A DNA stretch of 64,000 nt from Closterium sp. NIES-65 (taxonomy: Eukaryota > Streptophyta > Zygnematophyceae > Desmidiales > Closteriaceae), in NCBI GenBank assembly GCA_948144175.1, contig CANXME010000428.1:1-64000 (forward strand). The letters are read 5' to 3'. Each line of letters opens with the position of its first letter. Position 1 is the first letter of the stretch. Positions 22,701 through 32,631 of this stretch are shown here, in pieces. A program made the translations under genes and the position numbers. The notes beneath the pieces are model-generated. The model made no database searches. It was not told where the DNA came from and saw only the letters and a program-made list of their open reading frames with translations.

Positions 22701-25607
22701 TTCCTGCCCCCTCATGTGTGTCCCAGGTAGACGCAGTTGACCCTGTCGAGGTTACTGGTGACTCTGGTGCTGCTGCGGGTGCTGAGCCTGGGGGTGCTGA
22801 CTCTGGGAGTGTTGTGCACGGGGGTGCCGAGCCTGGAGGTGCTGCTACTAGGGGTGCTGAGCCTGGGGGTGCTGAGCCGGGGGGTGCTGTGCCTGGAGCT
22901 TCTAAGCTAGGGGGTGCTGAGTCTGGAGCTGCTGAGCCTGGGGGTGCTGAGTCTGGAGCTTATGAGCCTGGGGGTGCTGTGTCTGGAGCTGCTGAGCCTG
23001 GGGGTGCTGCGTCTGGAGCTACTGCGCCTGGGGTTTCTCTTAGTGCTCCGTCTCGGCGGGAGCCCCTCTCTCTGCAGGAGCTGCGCGAGTGGTTCGCTCG
23101 CCGCTGGAGGCGTACTGCTGGAGCTGGAGCTTCCCCGACCGTCGGGGGTGCTGGTGCCGCCGGTCCCGGAGCTGCTGGGCCTGCGGGTCCTACTGGAGCT
23201 GGAGCTGCTGAGGGTGTTGGTGCTGAGACTACTGCTGTCTGTCTTGGCGGTGGTCCTTCTGCTGGTACTGCTGGAGGTCTTGCCGCTGGAGGTGTTGGTG
23301 GCGCTGGTGCTGCCGCTGAGTGTGCTGGTGTTGTCCCTGCTGAGTCTGGAGTTGCCGCGCGGCCTCGGCCGTACTTCGTTCCGCTCCTACAGCAGGTTCT
23401 TGGTCTTTCTCCTCCTGTAGAGTGTCCACAGCCTGTCCAGTCGCAGTCACTGCTGGAGCCTACCTCCCCACTGCCTGCTCTCTCTCCTTACACTGGTCCT
23501 ACTGGGGGTCTGGCTGAGCGTCGTGAGCCTGCGTCTCGTCCCGCGTCGCCTGTTCGTGCTGCTCGCGCTAGTGGTCGCGGTTCGCGTCAGCGTCCTCCTC
23601 CTGTCCCTGGCACACACCGGATGTCTCTGCGTCCCTCCACTTGCTCCTCTGCGTGCCCCTTTGCCTTCTCCTTTTAAGTCCTCTCTTCCTGCGCTTGCCG
23701 ACCCTGAGTCGGACTCCCTTCGTGCTGCCAGTCCTACTGTCACTCGTCTACTTGCTACTGTCGTCACTGGCCCCTCTTTTGAGTCCGCTGCTGCGTCTGC
23801 TCTTGTCGCTGAGCTCGTCGACTTTGCTGCTCGCTGTCGTCTAGACTACGCTGTCAGTCTTGTAGCTGAGTTTGCGTCTGTCTGTCCTCCGTCCGTCGGG
23901 GGTGAGTGTGCTCTTGGCACGGACGTCCTAGAGGACAGGTAGGAGGAGTTCCAGTGTCTGGCTGCTGCTTCACCTCATCTCGCGTCTGTACTGCTTGCTC
24001 CTGAGGGAGACCCGGATGCACTAGACATCTCGACTCCGCGCTCTTATGCGGAGGCCGTAGAGGGTCCCTACTCCTCTCAGTGGCAGGCAGCTATGGATGC
24101 AGAGATGGCTTCCTGGAAGTCCACAGGCACCTACGTTGACGCGGTTCCCCCTCCTGGGGCGAACATCGTCAGTGGCATGTGGATCTTCAGGGTGAAGCGG
24201 CCGCCGGGCTCTCCACCTATCTTCAAGGCGCGGTACGTCGCTCGTGGCTTCAGTCAGCGGCAGGGAGTTGACTACTTTCAGACCTTCTCTCCCACCCCAA
24301 AGATGACCACTCTTCGGGTGTTGCTGCACATAGCCGCTCAGCGCGACTACGAGCTTCACTCTCTCGACTTCAGCACTGCGTTCTTGCAGGGTAGCCTGCA
24401 CGAGGAGATCTAGCTGCGCCGTCCACCTGGCTTCACTGCGACTTTCCCTCCTGGCACCCAGTGGAGCCTCCGACGGCCAGTCTACGGTCTCCGCCAGGCA
24501 CCGCGTGAGTGGCACGACACACTGAGGACTACGCTTGCGGCTCTTGGGTTTGCTCCTTCTACTGCTGACCCGTCGCTGTTTCTTCGCACCGACACTTCTT
24601 TCCGCCGTTCTACATCCTCGTGTACGTCGACGACTTGGTCTTTGCCACAGCGGACACTGCTGGACTCGCCTACGTGAAGTCCGAGCTGCTGAAGAGACAC
24701 ACGTGCACAGACCTGGGTGAACTGCGCATCTATCTTGGCTTGCAGATCACTCGGGACAGAGCACGCCGCACCATTACCTTGACTCAGTCACACATGGTGC
24801 AGCAGGTCCTTCAGCGCTTCGGCTTCACGTACTCCTCGCCTCAGGCCACTCCTCTATCTACTCGCCACTCGCTCTCAGCTCTGCCTTCGGATGAGTCCGT
24901 AGAGTCGAGTGGTCCGTATGCAGAGCTTGTTGGCTGCCTCATGTACCTGATGACCTGTACACGACCTGACCTTGCATACCCTCTGAGCATTCTTGCACGC
25001 TATGTTGCTCCTGGGAGACACAGACCAGAGCACATGGCTGCAGCGAAGAGGGTATTGCGCTACCTGTGCAGTACGTCGGGCATGGGGCTAGTGCTTGGAG
25101 GGCGGAGTCCAGTGGTCCTTACAGGACACGCGGACGCTTCTTGGGCTGACGACCAGGCTACGCAGCGGTCGTCACAGGGTTACACCTTCAGCCTTGGTTC
25201 CGGCTCTGTCTCGTGGCGGGCTACTCGCTCGTCTTCGGTTCTCAGCTCCAGCTGTGAGGCTGAGATCTACGCAGGGGCCATGGCTGCACAGGAGCTTCGC
25301 TGGCTCACCTACCTGCTGACTGACCTTGGAGAGCCGCCTCGTTCTCCTCCAGTGCTGTACGTAGACAACAAGGCCATGCTGGCCTTGTGTCGAGAGCAGC
25401 AGTCTGGAGCACATAACGAAGCACATTGCTCTTTGCTACTTCCTTGCTCGTGAGCTACAGCAGCGTGGACAGTTGCGGCTTGCGTACGTGGCCTCTGAGG
25501 CCAACACTGCTGATGTGTTCACCAAGGCACTCGCGCCTTGTGACCATCAGCGCTTCTGCACCTAGCTGGGTCTTGTACCTGTCTTCCCTCACTTGCTCTC
25601 CTCTTGA
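19733..25607 (+). pseudogene. gag-pol: Element A Gag-Pol polyprotein, broken
   Basis: Start ATG 19733 (MATPSVLAFNAEGRAIDF). Order: Gag; Gly-rich linker (20524-20760); C-x13-C-x3-H-x4-C finger (20861-20932); protease DSGAS (about 21250); pre-integrase LLWHHRLGHPSL; integrase (HMDVWGPAP, VVDDYSRYTTV, SDRGGEFSS, NGIAERRIG); a GGAEPGGAES-type repeat linker (22770-23040); reverse transcriptase with YVDD (about 24625); RNase H (HADASWADD, SCEAEIYAG). Breaks relative to elements B and C: TAA 20207; TAG 20771 (CAG in B); a 1-nt insertion near 23640; TAG 23940 (CAG in B); TAG 24411 (TGG in B); deletion near 24600; frameshift near 25400; TAG 25563 (CAG in C). Ends at TGA 25605-25607. Confidence 0.9.
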
Positions 25608-25819
25608 CTTTACTTGTACTGTCACATATATATATACCTGCTCTTGCTTGTTTAGCTTTATATATATATATGTGTGTACTCCTGCATGTGAACTGGCCTT
25701 GTGGCCTTGCTCTTGTGCTCGGACTGTGTGGTGACTTTGTGATCCACCCTGAGCTTTGCTTTGTTTTGCTTGACTGGTCTTGTGACCCCTTGTTCTCCCC
25801 CACTTTGCCTATGGGGGTG

Positions 25820-25947
25820 TGTCAGATTTATATGACATAGTTACTGTAGGCTATAGTGGGGTAGCTCATATGGGGTACTGGTTTCTAGGGTTGTATTTGT
25901 ACCAATCTTCCCTTAGTCATTTTCATTCCTGTTCTACAACTCTCACA
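25820..25947 (+). repeat. 3' LTR of element A (128 bp)
   Basis: Same ends as the 5' LTR, and preceded by a polypurine tract TATGGGGGTG. It is followed directly by the target duplication TGCAC at 25948-25952. Confidence 0.95.
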
Positions 25948-28250
25948 TGCACAACTTGCTGTCCTCGTCTTCACTGCCCAATAATGCATCTCCGCACCTG
26001 TTGTGGACTGGGAAGCTGGGCAACACAAAAATGTTAAGAGTTTTTGGGTGTATGGTACAGTACCGCCCACACACTGCACGCGCAGGGAGATTTTCGCAAC
26101 TTGCACAGTGGGGTCTACACCTCGGGCTGGCAAAACATTACGAATCCTGGCGAATCTTTGACGTCCACACAAAGGAAATAGTAGCAGCACGTGACGTTAT
26201 CTTCTACGAGCGACTCACCCTCAACCATTCCCTGGACAACATCGCACGCCACGTCGACCCCACCGGCGGATTTTCTTGCTCCCGAGCCTTCATTTCACCC
26301 TCCGACGCTGCTGACTGGGAAGAAGAAAACGTCGACGGCGCCTCCGAAGCTGCTGGACCCCTTCCCTACTGCTCTGTCCCAATCCCCATGGACGAGGAAA
26401 ATCCTCGCGACAGCAACAATGCCGACGTCTACTACCATTTCGCCGACACTGGTTACGTAACACCCCAACCCGTCAACACCGACATTTCAGAACGCTACGG
26501 CCCCGGATTCGCACCTGATCCTGAAGCGGGAGACGAAGCAGTCTATCCCGAGGATCCCATGCTGAACCGTCACACACCCAGCGGGCTCCAAGTCCCGGGA
26601 CTCGTCGTTGCAGTGCACGGGCCTTCGACGCCACCTGAAGAGCCTCGCTCTGTCAAGCAGGCTCTGAGGGGGGAAGACAAAGAAAAATGGTGCGAAGCCA
26701 TGGAAAAGGAGTTAAAAGCTCTGTCAGACCGAAACACCTGGAAGATCGTCCCTGCATCACTCGCACAAGACAGACCCATTCTCTCCGGAAAATGGGTATT
26801 CCGGATCAAAACCAATTCCGACGGAACCATCGAACGATTTAAAGCTCGATGGGTCGTCTGCGGATTCGACCAAGAGTATGGTTGCGACTTCACTGAAACT
26901 TTTGCACCAGTCATTCGACATACTTCCCTGCGCATTCTCCTCGCCATCGCCGCCTCACATCGCCGCCCACTCCGACAAATCGACGTCGCCAATGCTAATC
27001 TCTACGCCCCAGTCGACGGTGAAATCTTCGTCGAACAGCTCCACGGATTCGTTGACGACCCTTCCCTCGTCTGCCAACTACTTAAATCACTGTACGGAAT
27101 TAAGCAGGCACCGCGACTCTGGCAGGAGTACATGAACGCACGACTTAAACGCATCGGATTCAACCAACTGCCCCATGACCAGGGCATGTATCGCCTCACT
27201 CACGACAACGACTACGTCCTGCTCATCGTCTACGTCGACGATTTACTCTACATCGGGTCAACTACCACCATCGTCACCTGGTTCGAGAAGGAGCTTCAGA
27301 CGGATCTCTCCCTCACAGTCTCACCCAACGTCACGCAGTACCTAGGGCTCAACATCCTCGACGAAAACAACGCAATTCGTCTCAGCGCCTCAAAATACGC
27401 AAGCACTATCGCCGAACGCTTCTGCATCACACCGACGTACGCCGCAACACCCTACAGTTACCTATCGCTCGATCCAACCGAAGAAACCAACCCACTGCCG
27501 TCTGCTGGAATCCAGGAATATCAACAGAAACTGGGCTGCCTACTCTTTGCCGCCGTTACGTGCCGACCGGACTTATCCTACAGCGCCAGCCAGCTAGCGA
27601 CCTACCTCAAGCGCCCAGAAGAACGTCACCTCAAAGAACTCAACCGTGCCCTTCTCTACTTCATCTCGATGCCAACAGTTGGCTTAACGTATCACAAGAG
27701 CACGATGACCAATCTAAAACTACTCGGTTACGTCGACGCTGATCACGCTGCTGATCGTGTCGATCGTCGCTCTCGCACCGGCTCCATCTACCGTCTCGAG
27801 CCCGTCGGAACTATCTCCTGGCAATCAAGTAAGCAGGAACTCGTCGCACTATCATCTGCTGAAGCAGAGTATATTGCTCTCTGCACCGCCACCAAGGAAG
27901 GTCTGTACCTGCGCGAACTGCTGGAAGAAGCGAAAATTGCGAAGGTACCCAACTTCTCGCTTTTCTGCGACAACTAGTCCGCGATACGGATCGCGAACAA
28001 GAACGGCTTCGCCAACAAAACCAATCATATCGCACTGCGATACTTCTTCGTGAAAGACGAAATTGAGAAGGGAAAACTCCAGCTAGACTACTGCCCGACC
28101 ACCGAGATGGCAGCAGATTACCTCACCAAGAAGCTACCTAAGGGGAAATTCGAGTACTACATGCTGCTCACTGGATTGGGCCACGTCACCGAAGCTGACC
28201 ACGTCGACACTCCAGAAACGAAGGGGAGTGTTGGGAATATAAACGCATGA
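25948..28250 (+). pseudogene. pol: Element E pol, 3' part: end of integrase, reverse transcriptase, RNase H
   Basis: Continues the frame broken by element A. It has the integrase C-terminal region (LWTGKLGNTKMLRVFGC); reverse transcriptase (WCEAMEKELKALSDRNTW, GKWVFRIKTN, FKARWVVCGFDQEYG, YGIKQAPRLWQEYM, and LLIVYVDDLLYIG with an intact YVDD near 27230); and RNase H (VDADHAADRVDRRSR, SSAEAEYIAL). A TAG at 27975-27977 falls at the Gln of the conserved CDNQS motif, and the sequence goes on in frame (SAIRIANKNGFANKTNHIA, then DYLTKKLPKGKFEYY) to TGA 28248-28250. One TAG is the only stop I see in this part. Confidence 0.85.
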
Positions 28251-28631
28251 CTTGGTGCGTTTCCGTAGTATCGAACCTCACCCGATACTGAAGCATAACA
28301 AAAGGAGTATGAAGTCGAAAAGGCGCGTACCACATCAAAACCGCAACTGGAGGTTGCGAGCTGTAACCGCCTGGAGGTTACGTAACAGCAAGCGACACTT
28401 CAGTGAACAGTAACCGCCTCAATAGTCGAAGCGTTACGCGTCTCGATAAACATAACCGTTTCCTGTAATCTATCTTTTCTACATATTCCTGTATGCTCTT
28501 TGCTTTAATCAATTACTTGTTCTCACATACCAGCACAAGTACATTCACTCAAAAGACTTCCGCTGTGCTACTCTAGCACCTACTAGCCTATTCTCTGCAA
28601 AGATCCTAAGGCTGAAATCCTCAGCCCAACA
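28229..28631 (+). repeat. 3' LTR of element E (403 bp)
   Basis: Follows the polypurine tract AACGAAGGGGAG. Starts TGTTGGGAATAT and ends CAGCCCAACA, so the 7-bp ends TGTTGGG/CCCAACA are inverted copies of each other. The pol frame ends about 20 bp inside it. No matching 5' LTR exists in the window, so the right edge is inferred from the inverted ends alone. Confidence 0.7.
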
Positions 28632-28964
28632 CCAGCCAACCAAATTACAGTACCCCTGCTCGTGTAACAATCCCGGCAAGGACAAGTTTATTAATCAGCG
28701 ATTCGCATTTCTGGCAGGCTGTGTAGAAATAGGTCGTGTCTTCACTATTATCCACACCCCTTGCTTCCACTACCCATGTTTGCGTGCAGATCAAACGGAG
28801 GTTGCTCATTACTGTGAACAAGAGCCTAGCCTCTGACTGGCATAGCCATCCATGTGCTCCATCCCTCATGCTTCAGTCCCCTTGCCTCATACCAGTCAGC
28901 CAACTCTTCCCTCAACTCATCTCCCTCCCTTCCACATCGCTCCCTGCCAACCTACCATACCTTC

Positions 28965-29835
28965 CTATAAGTCTGCATACATAGGCAACTTCAAGGTATA
29001 GAGATCTGTCATCTTGGTGTAAACGAAATTGTCATATTGGTGGGGCGCATTCAGCTGCCAAGGCGTATAGAGATGTGTCAGCTTGGTCAGGGCAGTCAGC
29101 TGCTGCAGCCCATCATCCGTGACTGCCGTGCCATCCAGATCAAGCCTCTCAAGCCCTGTAAGCCTCACCAGATGCACGATGCCGGCATCTGTCACACCAC
29201 TGCAATAACCAAGCCGCAGGTGTTTGAGAGAGAACGGAGGTGTCAAGTGCGACAGTCCGGCATCGGTCACATTGGCCTGATAGAGAGAGAGGTCTGTGAG
29301 ACTAGTCAAGGACCCAATGCCTTCCAAGGCACAGTCTGAGAAATCAGTGTAATTGAAGTTTAGCTTTTCTAATTGGGGCAGCCTGTAGAGGTGTTTGATG
29401 CCCTCTGCACTGAAGCCTGACCTCGAGTCCAAGTCAATGCTCGTCAGGTGCGTCATTGTGGACACATGGACGAGCATGGCGTCTGAGACGCCGCGGAGAC
29501 ACGCCAGGCTCAGATCAGACTTCTGTAATGCTTCCTTGATTGCCTGGAAGAAATGAACGAAGAGAGAAAGCATAGCAAGGGAATGGATGATCATGGTGGT
29601 GATAAGGAAGGGATGGCAAGCAATATATGCTCTATGGAACAGGCCCCTAAGCACTCACCCGCCATGCAGTCTTTTTATCGCCTACACTCCGCTTGATCTT
29701 CCGGGTAACATTCACTTTCACGTCTTGTACCTTCTGCCATTCCTTGCCGGCTGCCAATTCCTCCATGGCACATGGCAGGTTTAACTCCTGCACCTCTTTC
29801 CTCCTCTCCTCCTCCCATGGAAACTCTGCTACCAT
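28965..29835 (-). CDS. Leucine-rich-repeat protein, two exons
   Basis: Exon 1 runs from ATG 29835 to 29660 (GCATGGCGG|GTGAGT). Exon 2 runs from 29543 (TTCTTCCAG|GCAATC) to the stop at 28965. Both junctions are phase 0. The product of about 250 residues has a charged N-terminus (EFPWEEERRKEVQEL) and then at least six repeats of the LxxLxLxxTxVTDxGLxxLxxL kind (for example LTDLSLYQANVTDAGLSHL, LERLDLDGTAVTDDGLQQL), as in RNase-inhibitor/GALA-like or F-box LRR proteins. No F-box, signal peptide or kinase is seen. These repeats usually bind other proteins; the partner is unknown. In this 64-kb window it is the only host gene that looks complete. An upstream in-frame extension is cut off by TAA at 29872. 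Confidence 0.7.
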
Positions 29836-29871
29836 TTCGTGCCTTCTCTTTCTACTCTCCCCTCTCAGGCC

Positions 29872-30105
29872 TTATGCATCTGATGCCCTACTACCCTCAG
29901 CCCATTGCTCTGCCATAGTACCTTTTTGTTCCACCAACTCCCTTTTCACCGCTGCCAACTCCCCCTTCACTGCTGTCAGTATGTGCCGCAACTCATCCAC
30001 CTCCTCCTTGTGTGCAGCCAGCTCCCGTCTAACTGCTGCCAACACAGCCTCCTTGCACAACTCTTTCAGCCCACTCAGCACTCTCTCAGCAGCCATCTCA
30101 TCCAC
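29872..30105 (-). other. Coiled-coil-like open stretch upstream of the LRR gene
   Basis: It starts MDEMAAERVLSGLKELCKEA and continues with heptad-like Leu/Val spacing (ELRHILTAVKGELAAVKREL). It is in the same frame as LRR exon 1, separated from its ATG only by TAA at 29874-29872 and 12 codons. Either it is an upstream reading frame or exon, or the LRR protein once had this N-terminus and lost it through the TAA. Confidence 0.4.
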
Positions 30106-31513
30106 TCACTGACTCCTCAAACAGCCCTCGTTCTATGGCTGATTGATCCGTGCGTTCAGTTGCCCCCATTCCCTGCTGCCTGGCGAGAGCAAACAAGCCT
30201 GGGTAGGGCAGGGTTTAACGTTTTGCGAAAAAACAGAAACGTAAAAACAAAAGACGGAGAAGGTGCCTGGTGAGTGGACACACAAACAAGACCAATTACA
30301 CAAGCATGAGAGATGAGGCAGTGATGTGAGAAAGAGAGCAGATAAGTAGTAGCAGAAAAAGAGGAACTTGATTGAAAAATGGGCTGTTGGAAAGGGACAC
30401 CACAAGTATCGCAGCAAGGCAGAAACGATTGTAGTGGTGAAGCGGTAGGGACTGCATCGGGTGTTGATGTTAAAGCAATTCACCCCGACTGGCAAAGCAT
30501 GCAGGCCAAGCATAGTAGGAGGAGACAGCCAAGACATGCAGAAATTTGCTGAAAGAGTACAACAACAAACACAACGCTAAGAGGAACCAGAGAAGACAGA
30601 CAAGGGAGACAATGACCAGGCTTGGAGAGGTACACATAGGGGGCCGGTAAGAAGGTGGTGTAGCATCAGTCAGATAGAGCGCGCTTTATTAGCAGAGCAC
30701 CCAGATGGTCCCGGATACATTGGTGTTTAAAAAAAAAGGGTTATAAGAAACACAAATGTAGGGCGACAGGAAGGGAGAGGAGGGGAAGAGAGAACACGAG
30801 AAGCAAAGACAGGAATCTCCTCTTCTTCTATGTATTTCAAAATCTGATTGTATCCACAGTGTGAAAAGAGGCAGGGAGGCGAGGCTTGCACCAGACCTTG
30901 ACATCAGTGTAAGTAGGTGGGGGCCACTGAAAGTGGCAGAAGAACCAAGAGCAAAAGGCCAGAACTGAAGCCAGGAGGAGGAACAGAGTAAGATAGGACG
31001 CATGAGGAGTGGATGGAGCAGCAATGACGGCGGGACGAAGACCTCAGCCTGGCATAGCTTATGCAACGTGGCCCTGGCAGCTCTTCTTGTTACTGGAGAC
31101 GAAAGACTGAGGAAAACTAAGCTCACGCATGCGTGTGAGGGAAGCCGGAGCGAGCACACAACGAGGGAACTTGAAACGACAGGGCTTGGGAGAACAGAAA
31201 AGGTAGCGAAAGAAACTCGAGACGTTGCCGGACATGCTCAAATTCCATAAGTCGACTCACAAACGTGGCTTGAGAGACAACTTACAGACCCTGGCCATAA
31301 ATTAAGCCAGAATTGGCTCGGCCATCGCAAAAAGTATTAGGCCAGAGTAGTAGCATGGGATAAGTGAGTGGAAGGGGTTATTGGTGGTGGTAAGGAGCGC
31401 AATGGAATTGTTTTCGGTGAAGCTCAGAATTAGCAACTGATGAGACAACGTGACAGCTGCAAAAATGATCATGCTCGTAGGTGGTCAGAAGCCAGGCCAG
31501 TCACAGTTGGTCA
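30106..31513. other. No gene recognised between the LRR gene and element B
   Basis: Open stretches such as 30689-31159 (minus) have no recognisable domain. The GA-rich composition of parts suggests untranslated or intergenic DNA. The element B insertion begins at 31514. Confidence 0.4.
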
Positions 31514-31647
31514 TGTCAGAACATTATAGCTTACTCATTTATGTAGGCTATAGTGGGGTATCCCATAGGGGGTACAACCCAGTTAGGGTTTCCTATTTGT
31601 ACTCACTTCGTTCATAGTTCACTCATTCTCTTGTTCACTTCTTGTCA
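31514..31647 (+). repeat. 5' LTR of element B (134 bp)
   Basis: Begins TGTCAGAACATT and ends CTTGTCA just before the primer site. It shares TGTAGGCTATAGTGGGGTA and GGGTTTCCTA-type words with the LTRs of A and C. No partner LTR is present because the 3' end is lost. Confidence 0.85.
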
Positions 31648-31677
31648 TGGAATCAGAGCAGGTTCCCCTGTGGGAAC
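31648..31677 (+). promoter_or_regulatory. Primer-binding site and hairpin of element B
   Basis: TGGAATCAGAGC resembles the initiator-tRNA-Met complement TGGTATCAGAGC with one mismatch. GTTCCCCTGTGGGAAC (31662-31677) follows and can pair as a 6-bp stem. Position and sequence match the hairpin in element A. Confidence 0.8.
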
Positions 31678-31699
31678 TGTGCTTCGGGCCCACCACCTA

Positions 31700-32075
31700 G
31701 AACTTTTTTTCTGCCCTGGCGCCCGCCCTAGCGCCCGCCCTAGCGCCCGCCCTAGCGCCCGCCCTTTCGAGCCGCCCTGTTAGCGCCGCCTGTTAGCGCC
31801 GCCCGTTAGCGCCGCCCGTGCGGCTGCCCGTTCGCGCCGCCCTTTGCGCAGCCAGTAGCGCCGCCCGTGTGGCCGCCCGTTAGCGCCGCCCGTGCGGCCG
31901 CCCGTAGCGCCGCCCGTGAGCCGCCGCCCGTAGCGCCGCCCGTGAGCCGCCGCCCGTCGCGCCACCCTTTAGCGCCGCCCGTGCACCGCCGCCCGTGAGC
32001 GCCGCCCGTGACGCAGCCGCCCGTGAACCGCCGCCCGTGACGCCGCCGCCCGTGACGCCGCCGCCCGTCACGTCG

Positions 32076-32106
<31 letters not shown>

Positions 32107-32530
32107 TGACGCCGCCGCCCGTCCCGCCGCCCGCCCGTCACGCCGCCCGCCCGTGAGCCGGCGCTGCCCGCGAACCGCCCACCCGTGGGCCTTCAGCCCA
32201 CCCGTGAGCTGCCGACGCCGCCCTTGAGCAGCCGACGCCGCCGACGCCGCCCGTGAGCCGCCGACGCCGCCGACGCCACCCGTGAGCCGCCGACGCCGCC
32301 GACGCCGCCCGTGAGCCGCCGACGCCGCTGCCGCTGCCGTCGCCCGTGAGCCGCCACCGAGCCGCCCCAGCCGCCCGTGCCGCCGCCCGAGCCGCCTGAG
32401 CCGCCCGAGCCGCCTGCGCCGCCCGCGCCGCCCTAGCCACCCGAGCCGCCCGAGCCGCCCGAGCCGCCCGAGCCGCCCGAGCCGCCCGTGCTGCCCGAGC
32501 CGCCCGAGCTGCCCGAGCCGCCAGAGGAGC
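31700..32530 (+). repeat. GC-rich GCCGCCCGT minisatellite in the leader of element B
   Basis: Units such as GCGCCGCCCGTTA, GTGAGCCGCCGCC and GAGCCGCCC recur for about 800 bp, including a run of more than 25 C near 32080-32106. The array differs in sequence from that of element A but occupies the same place, between primer site and gag. Confidence 0.85.
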
Positions 32531-32631
32531 TGCACTCCTGCTCCTGTCGGGCTACTACTGCTCCTGGGCTGTGTACCTGCGCCGCTGACCTACCCGACTC
32601 TTCCTGCCCGGTGAGACTGTCAGCTGCTGTC

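Larger units (their letters stand above)
18430..25947 (+). mobile_element. Copia retrotransposon A, complete with LTRs, inserted in element E
   Basis: Complete structure: 128-bp LTRs, tRNA-Met-type primer site, long GC-rich leader, gag-pol and polypurine tract (TATGGGGGTG just before 25820). It is flanked by the 5-bp duplication TGCAC (18425-18429 and 25948-25952). Removing it and one copy of the duplication rejoins the element E integrase frame (VLLH + NLLSSSS). The two LTRs differ at only two of 128 positions by eye. Its coding region is badly decayed, so it is not autonomous now. Confidence 0.95.
15480..28631 (+). mobile_element. Copia retrotransposon E, 5' truncated, interrupted by element A
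   Basis: A Ty1/copia element with gag, protease, integrase, reverse transcriptase and RNase H in that order, split at 18429/25948 by element A. Its 3' LTR is 28229-28631. No 5' LTR is visible before gag, so the left end is lost; the left coordinate is approximate. Codon use is A/C-rich and clearly unlike the GC-rich elements A to C. It is older than A, because A lies inside it. Confidence 0.8.

Noticed and set aside
30689-31159. Minus-strand 156-codon open frame as a membrane protein
   Set aside because: Hydrophobic patches are irregular, no family is recognised and no splice or start context supports it.
31806-32535. Minus-strand Gly/Arg-rich open frames opposite the element B leader
   Set aside because: Mirror image of the GC-rich leader repeat; no domain and no start context.
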